Positions 7,559 to 16,773 of a stretch of 64,000 nucleotides of DNA are shown one piece after another. The stretch lies in contig CAWEGU010000003.1 in assembly GCA_963808645.1 (NCBI GenBank), forward strand, positions 186,001 to 250,000, written 5' to 3'. Each line of letters starts with the position of its first letter. Position 1 is the stretch's first letter. The notes under the pieces are model-generated. The model was given only the letters and a program-made list of their open reading frames with translations, searched no databases and was not told the origin of the DNA. This DNA comes from Methylocapsa sp963808645 (lineage in GTDB: Bacteria > Pseudomonadota > Alphaproteobacteria > Rhizobiales > Beijerinckiaceae). Both the position numbers and the translations under genes were made by a program.

Positions 7559-9808
7559 TCACAAAAAGCTTTGCGGATCGACATCGATGGCGACCCGGAC
7601 GCCGCCGCGCTCCGGCGGCCCGGCGGAAAACCATGCGCGCAAAAACGCTTGTAAATCACAGGATCGCGGTGCCCGCGCCAAGAGTCGGAAACGGTGGCGC
7701 CCGCGAATAATCGCGATAGGCGCTTCGGCCGGCCCGAGCAAACTCAGTTCGTTTTCTCTCGGCAATGTGCCGGCCGGGGTCAGCACCCAACGATCGGACG
7801 GCGGCAGCGCGTAGGCGGCTCGGGCGAGCGCCCGCGCATGGGCCTCGGCGGATGCGCTGTCCTTGGCTGAGACGATCAGGGCGGCGAGACGCCCGAAAGG
7901 CGGCAGCCCGGCGCGGCGGCGCTGGTTTGTCTCCTCCTCGTAAAAGCGCTCGCAATCGCCCGACAACAGCGCGCGCGTGACTGGATGCTCCGGCTGCCAC
8001 GTCTGGACGAGTGCGCGTCCGGCTGTCTCGAATCTCCCGGCGCGCCCGATCACTTGTTGCAGCAATTGAAAGGTGCGCTCGGCCGCGCGCGGATCGCCCG
8101 ACGTCAAGCCAATATCCGCGTCGATCACGCCGACCAGCGAAAGACGCGGGAAATTATGCCCCTTTGCGACGAGCTGGGTCCCGATGACGATATCGCATTC
8201 GCCGCGCGAGATCGCCTCGATTTGCACGCGCAGACGCTCCGTGCCGCCCGGAAAATCCGAAGAGAGGGGGAGTATCCTCGCCTGTGGAAAAAGCAGCGCC
8301 GCTTCCTCGGCCAATCGCTCGATGCCGGGGCCGCAGGCGGCGAGCGAATCGACCGCTTGGCAGGCCGGGCAAATCGAGGGCCTTCGTTCGATATGGCCGC
8401 AATGATGGCACATCAGCACCCGCCGGAAACGATGTTCGACGAGCCACGCCGTGCAGTTCGGGCAGTTGAAACGATGTCCGCACGCGCGGCAAAGGGTCAA
8501 GGGCGCGTAGCCCCGCCGGTTGAGAAACAGCAGTGCCTGTTCGCGATGCGCGAGTGCCGTTGAAATAGCCTCCTTGAGCCTTGGCGCGATCCATTTGCCG
8601 CGTGCGGCCTCGATGCGAAGATCGATTGCGGCGATTTCCGGCAGCGCCTTGGCTTTGAAACGGGCGGCGAGCCGGATATGGCCATAGCGGCCCTGGGCGG
8701 CATTGACCCGGCTTTCGATCGAAGGCGTCGCCGAGACGAGGACGACCGCCGATTTCTCGATTTGGCCGCGCACCACGGCCATGTCGCGGGCGTGGTAGGC
8801 GACGCCGTCCTCCTGCTTATAGGCGGCGTCGTGTTCTTCGTCGATAATGAGCGTTGCGAGATCCGTAAAGGGCAAAAACAGCGCCGAGCGCGCGCCAATA
8901 ACGACCTTGACGTCGCCCTGGAGCACTGCGTGCCACAGCCGCGCGCGATTCCGAGCGCTGACTCCTGAATGCCATTCCCCCGGGCGCGCCCCGAAGCGCG
9001 CCGCGAAACGGGTGAGAAATTGCGCGGTGAGCGCGATCTCGGGCATGAGGATCAGGCTTTGGCGTCCGGCTTCGAGCGCCGCCGCGACGGCCTCGAAATA
9101 AACCTCCGTCTTGCCGGAGCCCGTCACGCCTTCGAGCAGGGTCACCGAGAACGCGCGGGCTTGCACCCGATCCTTTAAAATCGACGCGGCGTTTTCCTGT
9201 GCGGCTTCAAGGGCTGGCCTCGCGAATGCCGAATCGCAAGGATGCGCCGCCGGCTCGGGCGGCAGCGCGATTGTCTCAAGCGTGCCTTCGTCAATCAAGG
9301 TGTCGATGACGCCGTTCGAACATGCGGCGGCCTCGGCGAGCGCCGCCTTGGAGAAAGCAAGGCCTCCTTCCGCCGCGGCGAGGACGCGCGCGCGAGCGGG
9401 AGTCATGCGCGGTGGCGGCGGGCCTTTGAGGCGGACTCCAACCCGCGCCGGTTCCGGCCCGGCATGAAACGGCGCGCCAATCGCCATGCGCAGTACCATG
9501 CCGCGCGGGCTCAACGTCCAGCGCGCCACCCAATCGATGAGTTTCCGCAAATTGGCGGGAAGCGGCGAAATATCGAGGCGCGCGGCAACGGCTTTCAGAT
9601 TTGCCAGCTCGCGTGTCCCCGGCCGCGCCTCCCAGACGACGCCATTGGTCATTCTCGTGCCGAGCGGCACTTCGACAAAATCGCCCGGCGCGACGGCGGT
9701 ACCGCGCGGAACGAGATAGGAATAGGTATGATCGATCGCGACCGGCAGGAGGACCTCAGCGATGGCCGCGCCCTCATCCGTCAAACTGGGGTTGCCGACC
9801 TCTACCAT
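7559..9808 (-). CDS. priA: Primosomal replication restart helicase PriA
   Basis: 3'-5' DNA helicase that reloads the replisome at stalled forks. From ATG 9808 the product is 749 residues. It has an N-terminal DNA-binding domain (AEVLLPVAIDHTYSYLVP), then helicase motifs: Walker A GVTGSGKTE near 227, DEEH box (LIIDEEHDAAYKQED), and a zinc region with four CxxC-type pairs (CRACGHRFNCPNC and CHHCGH with CPAC). A GTQLVAKGHNFP motif and Q-x-x-G-R-A-G-R follow. The frame stays open upstream to 9943, but that leader is Arg-rich, unlike PriA. The ribosome site at 9808 is weak. Its usual rhizobial neighbour, the ATP synthase operon, is not seen here. Confidence 0.94.
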   Translation of the reverse strand: MVEVGNPSLTDEGAAIAEVLLPVAIDHTYSYLVPRGTAVAPGDFVEVPLGTRMTNGVVWEARPGTRELANLKAVAARLDISPLPANLRKLIDWVARWTLSPRGMVLRMAIGAPFHAGPEPARVGVRLKGPPPPRMTPARARVLAAAEGGLAFSKAALAEAAACSNGVIDTLIDEGTLETIALPPEPAAHPCDSAFARPALEAAQENAASILKDRVQARAFSVTLLEGVTGSGKTEVYFEAVAAALEAGRQSLILMPEIALTAQFLTRFAARFGARPGEWHSGVSARNRARLWHAVLQGDVKVVIGARSALFLPFTDLATLIIDEEHDAAYKQEDGVAYHARDMAVVRGQIEKSAVVLVSATPSIESRVNAAQGRYGHIRLAARFKAKALPEIAAIDLRIEAARGKWIAPRLKEAISTALAHREQALLFLNRRGYAPLTLCRACGHRFNCPNCTAWLVEHRFRRVLMCHHCGHIERRPSICPACQAVDSLAACGPGIERLAEEAALLFPQARILPLSSDFPGGTERLRVQIEAISRGECDIVIGTQLVAKGHNFPRLSLVGVIDADIGLTSGDPRAAERTFQLLQQVIGRAGRFETAGRALVQTWQPEHPVTRALLSGDCERFYEEETNQRRRAGLPPFGRLAALIVSAKDSASAEAHARALARAAYALPPSDRWVLTPAGTLPRENELSLLGPAEAPIAIIRGRHRFRLLARAPRSCDLQAFLRAWFSAGPPERGGVRVAIDVDPQSFL

Positions 9809-10305
9809 TTCATTTCGGTGATTGTTTGCGCCTGCGCCTGCGAGCAAGTGACGCGCTCTGCCCCGCCGGAAAAGGCCATCGCGGCGTAGATATAGCCCTT
9901 GTGAAAATGAAGCCAAATCCGCCGGCGATCGACGTCGTGCCAATCAAAAGCAGAAATTCGGGCGCGAGCGTCGCGACGGTTGGATCGACGGCCTGGTCCA
10001 CCGTGGCGGCAAACGCGCGCTATTGCCCCGTGCCACCACGCTCACACCATCAATCGAATACCCTTACTTAGCAAATGATGGGTGCTGAAAAATGAAAATT
10101 GCAGTTTTGCAAGGAAACCACGTGGACGGGCCGCCTTCTCGTCCAAACAAAAAAACGTCCTCTTTCCGATCCAGCGCTTGGAAACAGGCGACATTTGCTG
10201 CGCTAGCGTCTATGATCGTGCGATGCGTGAAAGAGGCGCCAACTCTTATTACGCCATAGATTGGGTTTTAAGAGATTATTGATATTTTCGAGGGAGCGGG
10301 AAAGC
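9809..10305. other. Intergenic region between priA and manC
   Basis: About 500 bp, divergent promoters expected. Short frames exist on both strands (for example a hydrophobic 63-codon minus frame at 9810-10001 starting with GTG), but none has a ribosome site or a recognisable product. The last 200 bp before manC is AT-richer. I see no defined element. Confidence 0.35.
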
Positions 10306-11709
10306 GTGAAAATCCTTCCGGTCATCATGTGCGGCGGCACGGGAACGAGGGTCTGGCCCGAGTCGCGCGAAAGCCTGCCAAAGCAATTCATTTCTCTCGT
10401 TGGCCCGCGCTCCACCTTCCAGATGGCGGCCGAAAGGCTTGTCGACGGCATGTTCGAAACGCCGATTGTCATTTCCAATCACGATTATCGTTTTCTCGTT
10501 GCCGAGCAGTTGCAGAAGATCAAGCGCGAGGCGCGGATTTTCCTTGAGCCGGTCAGGCGTGATTCTGGGCCGGCCGTCGCGGTTGCCGCCGAACTCGCGG
10601 CGCAATCTGGGCCGGACACGATCGTCGCGGTTCTGGCCGCCGATCACGTGGTGCGCGATGGAGCAGGTTTCGTGGCTTTGTGCAAAACGGCGGCCGAAGC
10701 GGCGGCGCAAGGCTATATCGTGACGCTCGGCATCAAGCCGCGCGAGCCGGCCACTGGCTATGGCTATATCAAGCCGGGAAAGACGGTGACGCAAGGCGGC
10801 GTATTGAAGGTCGAGGCTTTCGTCGAGAAGCCCAACGCCGCAACGGCGGTCGAATATGTCGCCGGGAATTATCTCTGGAATTCCGGCAATTTTTTCTTCC
10901 GCGCCGATGTGATGCAGGATGAATTGCGAAATTTTGAGCCAGACATGGCGGAAGCGGCGGCGGAAGCCGTCGCCAAGGCCAAACAGGATTTGAATTTTTT
11001 GGTCCTCGACACGAAAGCCTTCGCCAGGGCACCGAAGAAATCGATTGACTTCGCGGTCATGGAGCGCACCGGCAAGGCCGCTGTCCTTCCTGCCGACATA
11101 GGCTGGTCGGATGTCGGCAATTGGGAGGCGGTCTGGCAATTGTCGGAACGCGACGGCAAGGGCAATTCGATCCGGGGCCGCGGCGTCGTCATGAATGCGT
11201 CAAACGTTCATGTCCGCTCTGACGAACATTTGACGACCGTCGTCGGCGTCGACGATGTCACTGTCGTTGCCACCCACGACGCGGTCTTGGTGCTCAACAA
11301 CGCGCAGGGCGATAGCGTCAAGCAACTGGTCGATCGTCTGAAAATTGAAAATCATCCCGAAGCTCTGGAACACAAACGTTCCTACCGGCCATGGGGTTAT
11401 TACCAATCGGTCGATTTCGGGCCGCGCTATCAAGTCAAACGCATCGTCGTCAAGCCAGGCGAGCGCTTGTCCCTGCAAAAGCACTTCCACCGCGCCGAGC
11501 ATTGGGTCGTCGTCAAGGGAACGGCCGAGGTCATCCGCGACGATGAGGTTCATCTCGTGCACGAGAACGAGTCGATCTACTTGCCGATAGGTTGCGTGCA
11601 TCGCATGGCGAATCCCGGTCGGATCGAGCTTGAATTGATCGAGGTGCAGACCGGTTCTTACCTGGGCGAAGATGACATTGTCCGGCTTCAGGATGTCTAT
11701 AATCGCGGC
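10306..11709 (+). CDS. manC: Mannose-1-phosphate guanylyltransferase / mannose-6-phosphate isomerase (bifunctional)
   Basis: Supplies GDP-mannose for surface polysaccharide. The GTG start at 10306 sits after GAGGGAGCGGGAAAG and yields MKILPVIMCGGTGTR, the usual N-terminus; the frame opens earlier at a TTG (10261). The nucleotidyltransferase signature GGTGTRVWPESRESLPKQF lies at the N-terminus and the sugar-binding FVEKPN motif mid-protein. The C-terminal third is a cupin-type isomerase domain (RPWGYYQSVDFG onward, with HFHRAEHWVVVKG). About 467 residues, normal for the type II bifunctional family. The only polysaccharide partner in the window is the WcaJ-type transferase at 46-47.5 kb. The stop codon TGA is at 11710-11712. 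Confidence 0.93.
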
Positions 11710-11742
11710 TGACGCGCGGCGTTTGCCGAAACGCGCCCGCAA

Positions 11743-12240
11743 ATGGAGGGGATCGAGGCATTGCCGGTTTCGGTAAGACAAATCTGGCCTTTTGCGCGCA
11801 ATTTTTTGGCCCTTTGCGCGGCGGTGATTGCCACCACCAGCGCGGCCCTTGGGCCCGCCGCCGCGCGCCCGCTGGTTCCGGCGGAGCGGCGCTATATTCC
11901 CTACGGCGGTGTGTTGCCTGCTTGCGGCGATCCCGCCGTTTTCGAGAGGATACAGGGGCGCTTCCATGATCGCGAAGCCGAGTTCTGGAACACCGGCCTT
12001 GAGATCCTAGGCTTTGGAAGAGTTGAGGAAATCGGCTATAAAACGAACGGTGAGGATTACATCCCCAGGCGTTATTGCACCGCGCGGGCTTACTTAAACG
12101 ATGAAAGATCGCATCAGGTTTCCTATTCGATCAACGAGGATCTTGGCATTATAGGCTTCGGTTTCGGCGTCGAATGGTGCGTCGGCGGGCTCGATCGGAA
12201 CGATGCCTATGCACCTAATTGCAAAATGGCGCGGCCGTGA
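11743..12240 (+). CDS. Exported protein of unknown function, coupled to RNase T2
   Basis: Up to 165 residues. A TTG at 11761 following GGAGGGGATCGAGG may be the true start instead of ATG 11743. Either gives a signal peptide (hydrophobic core LALCAAVIA, Ala-rich cleavage region). The mature domain has four Cys (PACGD, RYCTAR, VEWCVGG and PNCKM) suitable for two disulfides and a conserved-looking C-terminus (GFGFGVEWCVGGLDRN). I recall similar proteins next to ribonuclease T2 in rhizobia, from memory only. Its stop overlaps the ribosome site (GAGAGG) of the next gene, so the two are probably one operon. Confidence 0.72.
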   Translation: MEGIEALPVSVRQIWPFARNFLALCAAVIATTSAALGPAAARPLVPAERRYIPYGGVLPACGDPAVFERIQGRFHDREAEFWNTGLEILGFGRVEEIGYKTNGEDYIPRRYCTARAYLNDERSHQVSYSINEDLGIIGFGFGVEWCVGGLDRNDAYAPNCKMARP

Positions 12241-12253
12241 GAGGCTTGCCGTA

Positions 12254-13007
12254 ATGTTGGCTAGGCTGCCGTTAAGCAATCCGCGTTGTTTTTTGCCAGC
12301 CCTTATTGCCTTTGCCTCGCTCGCGTTGGTTTGCCCCTCGCTGGCCGCGCCGCCGGCCGTTTTTTGCAGGACCGGTTGCGGCACCGGCCCAATGCCGCTA
12401 AGGGTCCAAGCGTTGCGCGGCGCCGCGAGCACGCCAGGAGATTTCGATTTTTACGTTCTTTCGCTCTCCTGGTCTTCGGGCTTTTGCGGAGACTCCCGCG
12501 GGCGCGAGGGCGCGCGGCCAATGCGACGCGGGCGCCAATCTCGGCTTCGTCGTGCATGGGCTGTGGCCCCAGTACAAGCATGGCTACCCGTCGGACTGCG
12601 GTCCCGCCGCTCGGTTCCCGTCGCGCCTCGCACTGCAAGGCGCGAAAGGACTTTACCCCAGTGAAGGACTTGCCCGGCACGAATGGCAGAAGCACGGCAC
12701 CTGCTCCGGAAAGAGTCCTACCGACTACTTCGCCGACGTGCGCCGCGCACGCGATTTAATCGTCATTCCCGCGCCGTTCGTCGCTGCCAAAGAGAAACAG
12801 ACCTGGACGCCAATCGATATTACGCGGGCTTTCATCGCGGCGAATGCGCGGCTGAGGCCGGGCATGCTGGGCGTGGCCTGCGCAAACGGTGTGCTGGAAG
12901 AAGTAAGAATTTGTTTTTCCAAGGATCTGCACGATTTTCACGCCTGCCCGGAGGTCAGCCGGCAGGGGTGCCGCGCGCGGGAAATCTCGGTGCCGCCCAT
13001 CTTGTGA
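12254..13007 (+). pseudogene. Ribonuclease T2 family protein, interrupted by a +1 frameshift
   Basis: Secreted endoribonuclease of the T2 family. The first part, from ATG 12254 (GAGAGG upstream), encodes a signal peptide ending PSLAA and the DFDFYVLSLSWSSGFC segment typical of the N-terminus. It then runs out of frame. The rest continues one base further on: GQCDAGANLGFVVHGLWPQ, the CAS-1 active site, then HEWQKHGTC, the CAS-2 site, to the stop at 13005-13007. The shift lies between about 12485 and 12515, in a GC-rich run with CGCG repeats. Both catalytic motifs are otherwise intact. Either the gene is recently inactivated or one base is miscalled. Confidence 0.85.
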
Positions 13008-13217
13008 GACTTTGCGAAACAGCGGTCGGCACGGACGCCAAACCGAAGTTTTGGTCTTATGATCGGCTGGCTGAGCGAGGTACGAGTTCGATTGCCAAAG
13101 CTCGCGGCTGCCGCAGGTTCTTGGGTCGGATTCGCCTGTCCACGAATTCGAACTGGCCGGGCGAGAGGCGAGCATCGCGGCGGTCATGAGCCAAAACCGA
13201 CTGAAGAAACGCGTTCT

Positions 13218-13389
13218 ATGTTGCGGCAAAAAACGGTGAAATTCTTTAACCCGGCAAGGGTCATGGCTTCGTAAAACCGGGCGGTGGCGGAGGCGATACT
13301 TGCATATGATGGCGGTCGAGCGTGCGGGCCTGAACTCCTTGAATGGAGGCCAGCGCGTGAGTTATTGTAATGCAAACGAGGAGGGTTAG
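13218..13389 (+). pseudogene. Decayed cold-shock (CspA-type) protein gene
   Basis: The pieces of a CSP are spread over three frames. From ATG 13218: TVKFFNP, the classic CSP start. From 13256 (one base lost): KGHGFVKPGGGGGDT, the RNP1-like segment. From about 13306 (a further shift): MAVERAGLNSLNGGQRVSY, matching the HISAVERAGL...EGQ.V.Y end, up to TAG at 13387-13389. The RNP2 part (VFVHIS) is missing. Total length (172 bp) is a little short for a CSP of about 68 residues. No product is expected. Confidence 0.75.
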
Positions 13390-13444
13390 GGACCCACGCG
13401 GCCGATCTCATAGAGTATTAGAACCATGGTCTAGGAGCTGCTAA

Positions 13445-14494
13445 GTGGGCGTTCAAACGTTCGAGGTTGGCGAGGACGAGGAAGGGATGCGCCTCGACCG
13501 CTGGTTCAGGCGGCGCATGCCAACGCTTTCTCTTTCGCATCTAAACAAGATCGTGCGCACCGGCGAGGTGCGCGTCGATGGCGGGCGGGTGAAGACCGCG
13601 ACGCGGCTCGTGAAGGGCCAACGCGTGCGCGTGCCGCCGTTGAAGCTCGATGCACCGGTGGCGCCGGCACGCGAGATTTCGCCAACGGATTTGCGCGCGC
13701 TCCGAGACATGATCCTTTATGAGGACCGCGATCTCCTGGTGCTCGACAAGCCTTTTGGGCTTGCCGTGCAAGGCGGTTCGGGGACGACGCGTCATATCGA
13801 TGGAATGCTTGCCTCGATGCCAAACGAGCGCGGGGACCGGCCCGTGCTGGTGCACAGGCTCGATCGCGATACCTCGGGGGTTTTGCTCGTCGCGAAGACG
13901 CGGAGCATCGCCGCCGATCTCGGCGAAATTTTTCGCTCGCGGCAGGCGCGGAAAATCTATTGGGCACTTGTTGAAGGCGTGCCAAAGCCGACGCAGGGAC
14001 GCATCTCCCTTTATCTCGCGAAAGGTGACGGAATGGGCGCGGCCCGGCCGGTGCTGCGAGACAAGGAGGGCCGCGAAAAACGTGAAAAGATGCGTCTCGC
14101 CCGCCATGGCGACGCGGATGCCCGCCATTCGGTGACCTATTACGCGATTGTCGATAAAATCGTGCCGCGGCTGGCTTGGCTTTCGTTTAAACCCATCACT
14201 GGGCGCACCCACCAGCTGCGCGCTCATGCCGAGGCGATCGGCCATCCGGTCATCGGCGATCCCAAATATGGCGCAACGCCCCGTAATGATCCGCGGCGCA
14301 ACGATCCGCTGCGAACGATACCGGATGCAGTCGACCGCAAGCTGCATCTCTTGGCGCGCCGCCTGATCCTGCCGCATCCCGCTGGCGGCACGCTCGACGT
14401 CACCGCGCCTTTGCCGGAGCACATGCGGCGCTCGTTCGACATGTTTGGCTTCGACGTGAAGCGCTACGATCCGATCGAGAACGCGCCCGAGTGA
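13445..14494 (+). CDS. rluC: RluA-family 23S rRNA pseudouridine synthase (RluC type)
   Basis: Isomerises specific uridines in 23S rRNA. 349 residues: an S4 RNA-binding domain at about 14-75 (MRLDRWFRRRMP, LNKIVRTGEVRVDGGRV), then the catalytic domain with the HRLDRDTSG motif (Asp140 is the nucleophile) and the C-terminal GRTHQLRAHAEAIGHPVIGD motif. GTG start at 13445 after AGGAG with 8-nt spacing. The RluC versus RluD assignment rests on length and the S4 domain and is less sure. It ends 8 bp from the converging Kir channel gene. Confidence 0.88.
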   Translation: MGVQTFEVGEDEEGMRLDRWFRRRMPTLSLSHLNKIVRTGEVRVDGGRVKTATRLVKGQRVRVPPLKLDAPVAPAREISPTDLRALRDMILYEDRDLLVLDKPFGLAVQGGSGTTRHIDGMLASMPNERGDRPVLVHRLDRDTSGVLLVAKTRSIAADLGEIFRSRQARKIYWALVEGVPKPTQGRISLYLAKGDGMGAARPVLRDKEGREKREKMRLARHGDADARHSVTYYAIVDKIVPRLAWLSFKPITGRTHQLRAHAEAIGHPVIGDPKYGATPRNDPRRNDPLRTIPDAVDRKLHLLARRLILPHPAGGTLDVTAPLPEHMRRSFDMFGFDVKRYDPIENAPE

Positions 14495-14502
14495 ATGTCG
14501 GC

Positions 14503-15414
14503 TCACGCAGCGCCCGCGTCCGGCTCGAGCAGGCTCAAGCGGCTGAGATCGGCGACCGGCCGCCTTTGATCGTCGAGCGTGACCGCTTCGGCATAGTGCA
14601 TTCCGAACAAGACATCGGCGGCGGTATAAATCCGCAGGTCATGGACAAGGGCGCCGATTGCGTTATCGCGTGCCTCGATGCTCAGAAACAGGCGCGCGTC
14701 GCCTTCCTCCAACCGCTCGGCGTCGTGGCCGGCGAGCGGACTTTTTTCGTCGATGACGTGCATCACGGTCCAGGTCAGCGCGAACAGAGAGAGACGCGTG
14801 TTCGACAGCGCGAGGTCGTGCACACGGCGCAGCGAATGGCCTTCTGCACTTTCTTCGAACAAAAGCACTCCCAGCTGCACCGTGGCATTGGTCAGCAGTG
14901 TCATGCGCCCGTTGGCTATGCGCACCATCAAAGTCGGCGAGCAATTGTGGCTCGTGACGACGGCCTGATCGGCAAACAGTATTCTCGGTCTCGGTTTCGA
15001 AAAACGTACGAACAAGAGACCGGTCATGATCGCGGTGAAGACCATGCCGCAGACGATTTCAATCGCCGAAACAGCATGACCATACAGCGTCGCTGGAGCC
15101 ATGGTTCCGTAACCCACGGTCGCCAGCGTTTCGAGGCTGAAGAAGAACGCGTCGGCGAACGAGCCCGGCCGCATATTGGTAACGCAACCTGGCGACGCAA
15201 GATAGAGCGAGGCGAAGACGACATTGATGCCGAGTTCCAATCCCGCGAAGGCGAGCGCAAATCCCTTCCAGCTCAGGTCGATCGCGATATGATAGGGATC
15301 GCTGAAGTCGTAGCGTGAGGCGCCGCGCTTGATGAGTTCTACAGCCCCGGGACCGACGCGCATTGTCGCGTCGCGTTTCTTGCGCGGGCTTCGCGTGGGC
15401 ACGATGCGCTTCAA
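14503..15414 (-). CDS. Inward-rectifier (Kir/KirBac-type) potassium channel
   Basis: Inner-membrane K+ channel. 303 residues. It has a slide-helix region, a first transmembrane helix (about 50-73), a pore helix and the selectivity filter TVGYG (99-103), a second transmembrane helix, and a long C-terminal cytoplasmic beta-sandwich (HNCSPTLMVRIANGR onward). This layout is characteristic of KirBac proteins. The start is TTG at 15414 with GGAG 10 nt upstream; an ATG at codon 18 is the alternative. It lies beside the parS and transposon insertion site. Confidence 0.9.
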   Translation of the reverse strand: MKRIVPTRSPRKKRDATMRVGPGAVELIKRGASRYDFSDPYHIAIDLSWKGFALAFAGLELGINVVFASLYLASPGCVTNMRPGSFADAFFFSLETLATVGYGTMAPATLYGHAVSAIEIVCGMVFTAIMTGLLFVRFSKPRPRILFADQAVVTSHNCSPTLMVRIANGRMTLLTNATVQLGVLLFEESAEGHSLRRVHDLALSNTRLSLFALTWTVMHVIDEKSPLAGHDAERLEEGDARLFLSIEARDNAIGALVHDLRIYTAADVLFGMHYAEAVTLDDQRRPVADLSRLSLLEPDAGAA

Positions 15415-15511
15415 GCCGGGGGATCTCCATCATTGCGGCAGCAGCGCCCATTTCTGGCGCCGGCTGCCGTGGCGGGCAGCATATGTGCCCAGGCCGTCAA
15501 TCGTACCAAAA

Positions 15512-15527
15512 AGTTTCACGTGAAACA
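15512..15527. promoter_or_regulatory. parS (ParB-binding) site 1, abutting the transposon
   Basis: AGTTTCACGTGAAACA matches the conserved chromosomal parS consensus TGTTTCACGTGAAACA at 15 of 16 positions. The flanks ACCAAAA on the left and, beyond the transposon, TTTTGGT (from 18683) would extend the palindrome if the insertion were removed. The last five bases of the core belong to the 8-bp duplicated target AAACATTT (15523-15530). Confidence 0.82.
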
Positions 15528-15684
15528 TTTGGCGATATTCTAGTTGACAAACCCAAAACTAAGGGTAGCATAGCCAGGCTCGCAAGAGCATCTGCCTGAA
15601 AAGAAAACATTGCGCAACCCGCAAGACTCGCGTGCGCGTTCAAGTCGTGCTAGAAATATACGTTCCTGGCAGAGAGCCAAGCAA

Positions 15685-15713
15685 AAGCCCGCAGCTGCGA
15701 CGGCTGCGGGCTT
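15685..15713. terminator. Bidirectional terminator at the left end of the transposon
   Basis: AAGCCCGCAGC (15685-15695) and GCTGCGGGCTT (15703-15713) form a perfect 11-bp stem with a 7-nt loop. It is followed by CATTTGT on plus and by TTTTGC on minus. It would shield the passenger genes from outside transcription, or stop leftward readthrough. Confidence 0.7.
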
Positions 15714-15829
15714 CATTTGTAACTTTTGACCTGGGTGCGCCCCAGATGTCCAACGCGGGACAATCTGGTCATAAGTCGGGTGATTCCGATTAGCAAGCGC
15801 ATTCGGTCGCAAATCACAGGGACCGAATC

Positions 15830-16588
15830 ATGCAGCTTTCGCTCGAACTTATTCCTCACAAAGTTGGTCACGAAATTATCCAGCAGCGCGCAAAAGACGG
15901 CTACATTAACGCGACAGCTATGTGCAAAGCCGCCGAGAGACCCTGGAGTCGCTATTGGGACGCAAGGCCGTCCCGTGAGTTTGCAGAAGCCTTATCTTCC
16001 GAAATCGATATACCGATTTCGGAATTAATTCAATCATTTAAGGGCGGTGACATAACCCTTCAAGGCACATGGGTCCATCCGCAGGTAGCCCTTCACCTTG
16101 CGCAATGGCTATCTCCAGAGTTTGCAGTCAAAGTCAGCAAGTGGGTTTTCGAGTGGATGTCTGAGGCGAGCCCCAGATCGAAAGCTACGCTCCCGTATCA
16201 TCTTCGTCGTTATGTCGCCAATGCGCAAAATGTGCCGATTGGTCATTTCTCAATTCTGACCGAGCTGACACAGACCCTAATCGCCCCTCTTGAGCTTATG
16301 GGATATACTGTGCCGGAAAAGATGATGCCGGACATTTCGCAAGGCCGAATGTTTTGCAAATGGCTTCGCGATAAGTGTGGCATCGATACGAATACGCTGC
16401 CGACCTACACGCATGTGTACGAAGATGGTCGGCGAGTTGAAGCAAAAGCATACCCCGAAAAGCTTCTTGCGACTTTCCGGCAACATTTCCGAGAGGAATG
16501 GCTGCCGGTGAAGGCGATCCCATATTTCAAGGAACGCGATCCTTTGGCTCTTCCGTTTCTTCCGAAGCTTCTACCGACACGGCATTAG
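15830..16588 (+). CDS. KilA-N domain protein (transposon passenger)
   Basis: 252 residues. The KilA-N domain occupies about the first 110: KDGYINATAMCKAA near the start and TWVHPQVALHLAQWLSPEF followed by KVSKWVFEWM, both typical of this phage/viral DNA-binding domain. The rest (about 130-252) is unrecognised. KilA-N proteins occur mainly on phages and mobile DNA, often with regulatory or antirepressor roles; the function here is unknown. It lies inside the IS1595-type element, downstream of the strong hairpin, and converges on the small minus-strand gene at 16600. Confidence 0.85.
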   Translation: MQLSLELIPHKVGHEIIQQRAKDGYINATAMCKAAERPWSRYWDARPSREFAEALSSEIDIPISELIQSFKGGDITLQGTWVHPQVALHLAQWLSPEFAVKVSKWVFEWMSEASPRSKATLPYHLRRYVANAQNVPIGHFSILTELTQTLIAPLELMGYTVPEKMMPDISQGRMFCKWLRDKCGIDTNTLPTYTHVYEDGRRVEAKAYPEKLLATFRQHFREEWLPVKAIPYFKERDPLALPFLPKLLPTRH

Positions 16589-16599
16589 CTGGCGACATT

Positions 16600-16773
16600 T
16601 CACTTTCGCGTGGCGGGGTTCGCGGCCTTCTTGCTTGGCTTTTTCGGCGGCTTATACGCCGCGATCTTGCCGAGTGATTCTTCGAACCGTTCTTTGTCTT
16701 CATCGCAGCCAAGCGCGCGCGCGGTCGAGACGAATCTCTGGTATTGTGGGTCTTCCTTTCGTTTGTTGGCCAT
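16600..16773 (-). CDS. 57-residue basic protein of unknown function (transposon passenger)
   Basis: The minus strand from ATG 16773 reads MANKRKEDPQYQRFVSTARAL, then a Glu/Asp-rich helix (CDEDKERFEESLGKIA) and a Lys-rich tail (KPPKKPSKKAANPATRK), with the stop at 16600-16602. Composition and codon use are protein-like, and the MANK...YQRFV..ARALGCDED start resembles small proteins I know from Hyphomicrobiales mobile DNA (recalled, not searched). Its start codon overlaps that of the divergent DUF3800 gene within the same CATG. Too short for many gene finders. Confidence 0.7.
   Translation of the reverse strand: MANKRKEDPQYQRFVSTARALGCDEDKERFEESLGKIAAYKPPKKPSKKAANPATRK

Noticed and set aside
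10082..10282. 66-codon plus frame before manC
   Set aside because: No ribosome site and no protein-like pattern; probably leader DNA.
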